From UBA1138 sp036338615 (GTDB lineage: Bacteria; Gemmatimonadota; Gemmatimonadetes; Longimicrobiales; Gaopeijiaceae): DNA of 8,124 nt. The stretch is from positions 1 through 8,124 of the forward strand of contig JAYZBT010000363.1 in assembly GCA_036338615.1 (NCBI GenBank), given 5' to 3'. Shown one piece after another: positions 6,286 through 8,124 of this stretch (positions are counted from its first letter, which is position 1; each line of letters opens with the position of its first letter). The position numbers and the translations under genes were made by a program. A model generated the notes under the pieces. It ran no database searches. It was not told the DNA's origin and worked only from the letters and a program-made list of their open reading frames with translations.

Positions 6286-8124
6286 CTACCGCCAGTCGAC
6301 CTGTATCAAACGTGGCATCCACGGAAGCTTGATTGTCCTGAAGGTCCACGGCACGCGATCGAGCAGCATATCGTACGCCCGCTCCTGCACGTCGAGCGTC
6401 CAGGTGTCATCCTCCAGGCGCAGCGTGCCGTCGCGCTGAAGGAAGGACTCACGAAGGCCAGCGATCGATGTGTTCCCGAGCGCCCCCCAGTGTTGGATCA
6501 TGGCGCCGAGCAGGCCCTCGATGGCCTTCCGTTCCACGGCCTCGATGTCGAGCCGCCTGGGGATACGCGCCTCCGCTGCGACGCCACACAGCACTTTGTT
6601 CAACACCATCTGGAACTCCGGCACATCGGTGGCACCCGTCGCCAGGAACTGGAGGAGCTGGACCGCACGGGCAGCTGCAAAGTCATTCCGGAAAACGCGC
6701 CCCTCGAGCAGTCCCAATGTAGAGAATAGGCGCGGGAGGTAGGGAGCGGACAGCACGAGCCCGGCGTTCGCAACATACACGTCGTCGTCGGGCTCGAGGG
6801 TGGCTCCGAGATCTTCGACCGCGCGCCACCTGGGAGCCGCTTCCTGCACGGGCAACTCCTCGGTCGTGGGTTGGTCGATGATGGCCAGCGTGGCCAGAGC
6901 GTCTCGGAGCCATTGCGGCAACTCGCCTTCAGACGGGCGCGCCGCGCGAGCGATCCGGGCGCGGAGCCTCAGTCGGAATTCCGCCCCCGAGCCGTCCACG
7001 TGGAGGCTGAGATACTCGACCAGGCGGCGCGCGAATTCCGCACCGATGAACGTCCGGCCATAGCCGAAGAAGTACTCGAACGTGAAGTCCCACTTCGCCG
7101 AGCGTGCGCGCCGTGGGGAGGCAGTTGCGTCATCGCCGTCGAACGCTTCGGCGATCACATCACCCGCCAGTAGCGCGTCTGCGTAGACCGTCGGCTGGAA
7201 GAGGGCGAGGATGCGGGCGAGCAAGCGCTCAGGCAGAAGTTCCAGGAGGCGTCCCCTCGTGACGTCGTCCTCGAGAAGCGGGCGCAGCCACGCGTGCAGC
7301 TCATCCGTCCACGCGGAAAGCAGCGCGTCGAGGCGTCGCACCAGGTCGGATCTGCTAATCCCGCTCGGGACCTCGCCGTCCCTGAGGAAGCGCTCGAGCG
7401 CCTCGCGGGCGGGGCCCGGGGAGACGCGGTGTCGATCCGGCTCGATCACCGACTCCTCGGTTTCCGGCTCATCGTCGCGTCGCTCGTAGTCGATCCCGAT
7501 ATCTCCCTCGTCCTTCGTCCGAGGCCCGTCCTCCGAGACGATTTCCTCGAGGTCGAGCAACGACTCCTCCACCAGGCGGCCGAGAACGCGGGCGAAGAAG
7601 GCGCCTCGGTCCTGCACGCGCTCCGCGTGCGTCACGATCGCTCGTCCGAGCTCGGACTCGGTGCCAGGCCCGGAGAGCGCAAGCCAGGCGTCGACAAGCG
7701 CCTCGAGATCGGCAGCTTTCACCCTGCTCGCGATGTGGGCGGTGTCGATTCCCATGGCTCGGATCTCCCGAAACACGCTCAGGAGCCTGCCCGGATGGTC
7801 CGCCGCGAGCTCACGGATGGGTACGCTGAGATCGGGCGACTCCAAACGTGCGACGCCGGACAGAGCGTCACGTATCTCATCCGCTAAATCGAACGAGCGT
7901 AGCAGTGAGGGCCCGCGTGACTCCCCACCCGCCTCACGCGCCGCCTCGGCGCGAGCCTCGGCACGTACGTGGGTGAGGACGGTGAACGTCTCGGCCTCGA
8001 ACTCGCTGGGAACCTCGATCGTCTCGAGTCGGCGCAACGCGCTCGCCAGCGCCTCTGCGTAGCTGCGGCCCTCCTCCAGCGCGAAACGCCCAACGAGTGA
8101 CGCCAAATACGACTTCACATCGAA
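6286..8124 (-). CDS. Contractile injection system tape-measure protein, Afp14-like (5' partial)
   Basis: The frame is open to the right edge, so the gene continues beyond the window. A GTG at 8118-8116 is in frame, but two codons precede it and the family normally has much more N-terminal sequence, so I treat the gene as 5' truncated by the window. At least 612 residues are present. Numbering from that GTG, FLRDGEVPSGI (about 244-254) resembles the family's 'FLRTGxLPWW' motif, and RGRLLELLPERLLARILALF (288-307) is also typical. The C-terminal signature is very clear: YVANAGLVLSAPYLPRLFSTLGLL (448-471), RAVQLLQFLATG (484-495), EFQMVLNKVLCGV (501-513), LRESFLQRDG.L (555-566) and a final PW..R.IKLPWMPRLIQVDW. 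In Afp, Afp14 sets particle length. The same job here is inferred by homology. An acidic, low-complexity stretch at about 190-230 separates two halves. It leads the operon segment seen here; sheath, tube and baseplate genes would be expected further right. Confidence 0.92.
   Translation of the reverse strand, partial: FDVKSYLASLVGRFALEEGRSYAEALASALRRLETIEVPSEFEAETFTVLTHVRAEARAEAAREAGGESRGPSLLRSFDLADEIRDALSGVARLESPDLSVPIRELAADHPGRLLSVFREIRAMGIDTAHIASRVKAADLEALVDAWLALSGPGTESELGRAIVTHAERVQDRGAFFARVLGRLVEESLLDLEEIVSEDGPRTKDEGDIGIDYERRDDEPETEESVIEPDRHRVSPGPAREALERFLRDGEVPSGISRSDLVRRLDALLSAWTDELHAWLRPLLEDDVTRGRLLELLPERLLARILALFQPTVYADALLAGDVIAEAFDGDDATASPRRARSAKWDFTFEYFFGYGRTFIGAEFARRLVEYLSLHVDGSGAEFRLRLRARIARAARPSEGELPQWLRDALATLAIIDQPTTEELPVQEAAPRWRAVEDLGATLEPDDDVYVANAGLVLSAPYLPRLFSTLGLLEGRVFRNDFAAARAVQLLQFLATGATDVPEFQMVLNKVLCGVAAEARIPRRLDIEAVERKAIEGLLGAMIQHWGALGNTSIAGLRESFLQRDGTLRLEDDTWTLDVQERAYDMLLDRVPWTFRTIKLPWMPRLIQVDWR

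Noticed and set aside
7294..7887. A 197-codon plus-strand frame over the tape-measure gene
   Set aside because: It is antisense to a family-typical protein and has no independent support.
6286..8118. Complete tape-measure gene starting at GTG 8118
   Set aside because: The frame is open through the right edge and the family normally has a longer N-terminus, so the GTG is more likely an internal valine codon.

Overview
The window is GC-rich (roughly 60-65% by eye), with long, tightly packed bacterial genes and no tRNA, rRNA, CRISPR array or transposase that I can see. The gene content points to an extracellular contractile injection system (eCIS), a phage-tail-like particle of the Afp/PVC type. 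The composition and the exported, membrane-tethered protein would fit a high-GC Gram-negative such as a myxobacterium-like lineage. That taxonomic guess rests on composition and gene style only and is weak.

The locus has two convergent halves. The right half (minus strand, read from the right edge to 2230) is the end of a particle operon: an Afp14-like CIS tape-measure protein entering from outside the window (6286-8124), an Afp15-like AAA+ ATPase (4899-6269), and an 883-residue exported protein with a GH18-like barrel and three C-terminal membrane helices (2230-4881). Spacings are 16-17 nt, so the three are probably co-transcribed. The first two are recognisable eCIS families in their usual order. 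The third is the least understood and the most interesting gene here.

The left half (plus strand, 1-2179) looks like an accessory or cargo module. It holds the C-terminal helical part of a large protein of the kind associated with DUF4157 in eCIS loci, a class I SAM-dependent methyltransferase, and a small stand-alone DUF4157 protein with an intact HEAWH metal-binding motif. The large gene is broken in this sequence: its frame changes inside an alternating (GC)6 tract at 107-118, and removing two GC units would restore a continuous protein. This may be a sequencing error, a decayed gene or a slippage-controlled switch.

Working model: the right-hand operon assembles and services the injection particle, and the ATPase assists assembly as Afp15 is thought to do. 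The GH18-like membrane protein may act at the cell envelope by anchoring, sensing or cutting wall glycan during release or firing. The DUF4157 proteins and the methyltransferase on the left may be cargo, cargo-associated or modifying factors. The family assignments are well supported. The model is inference.
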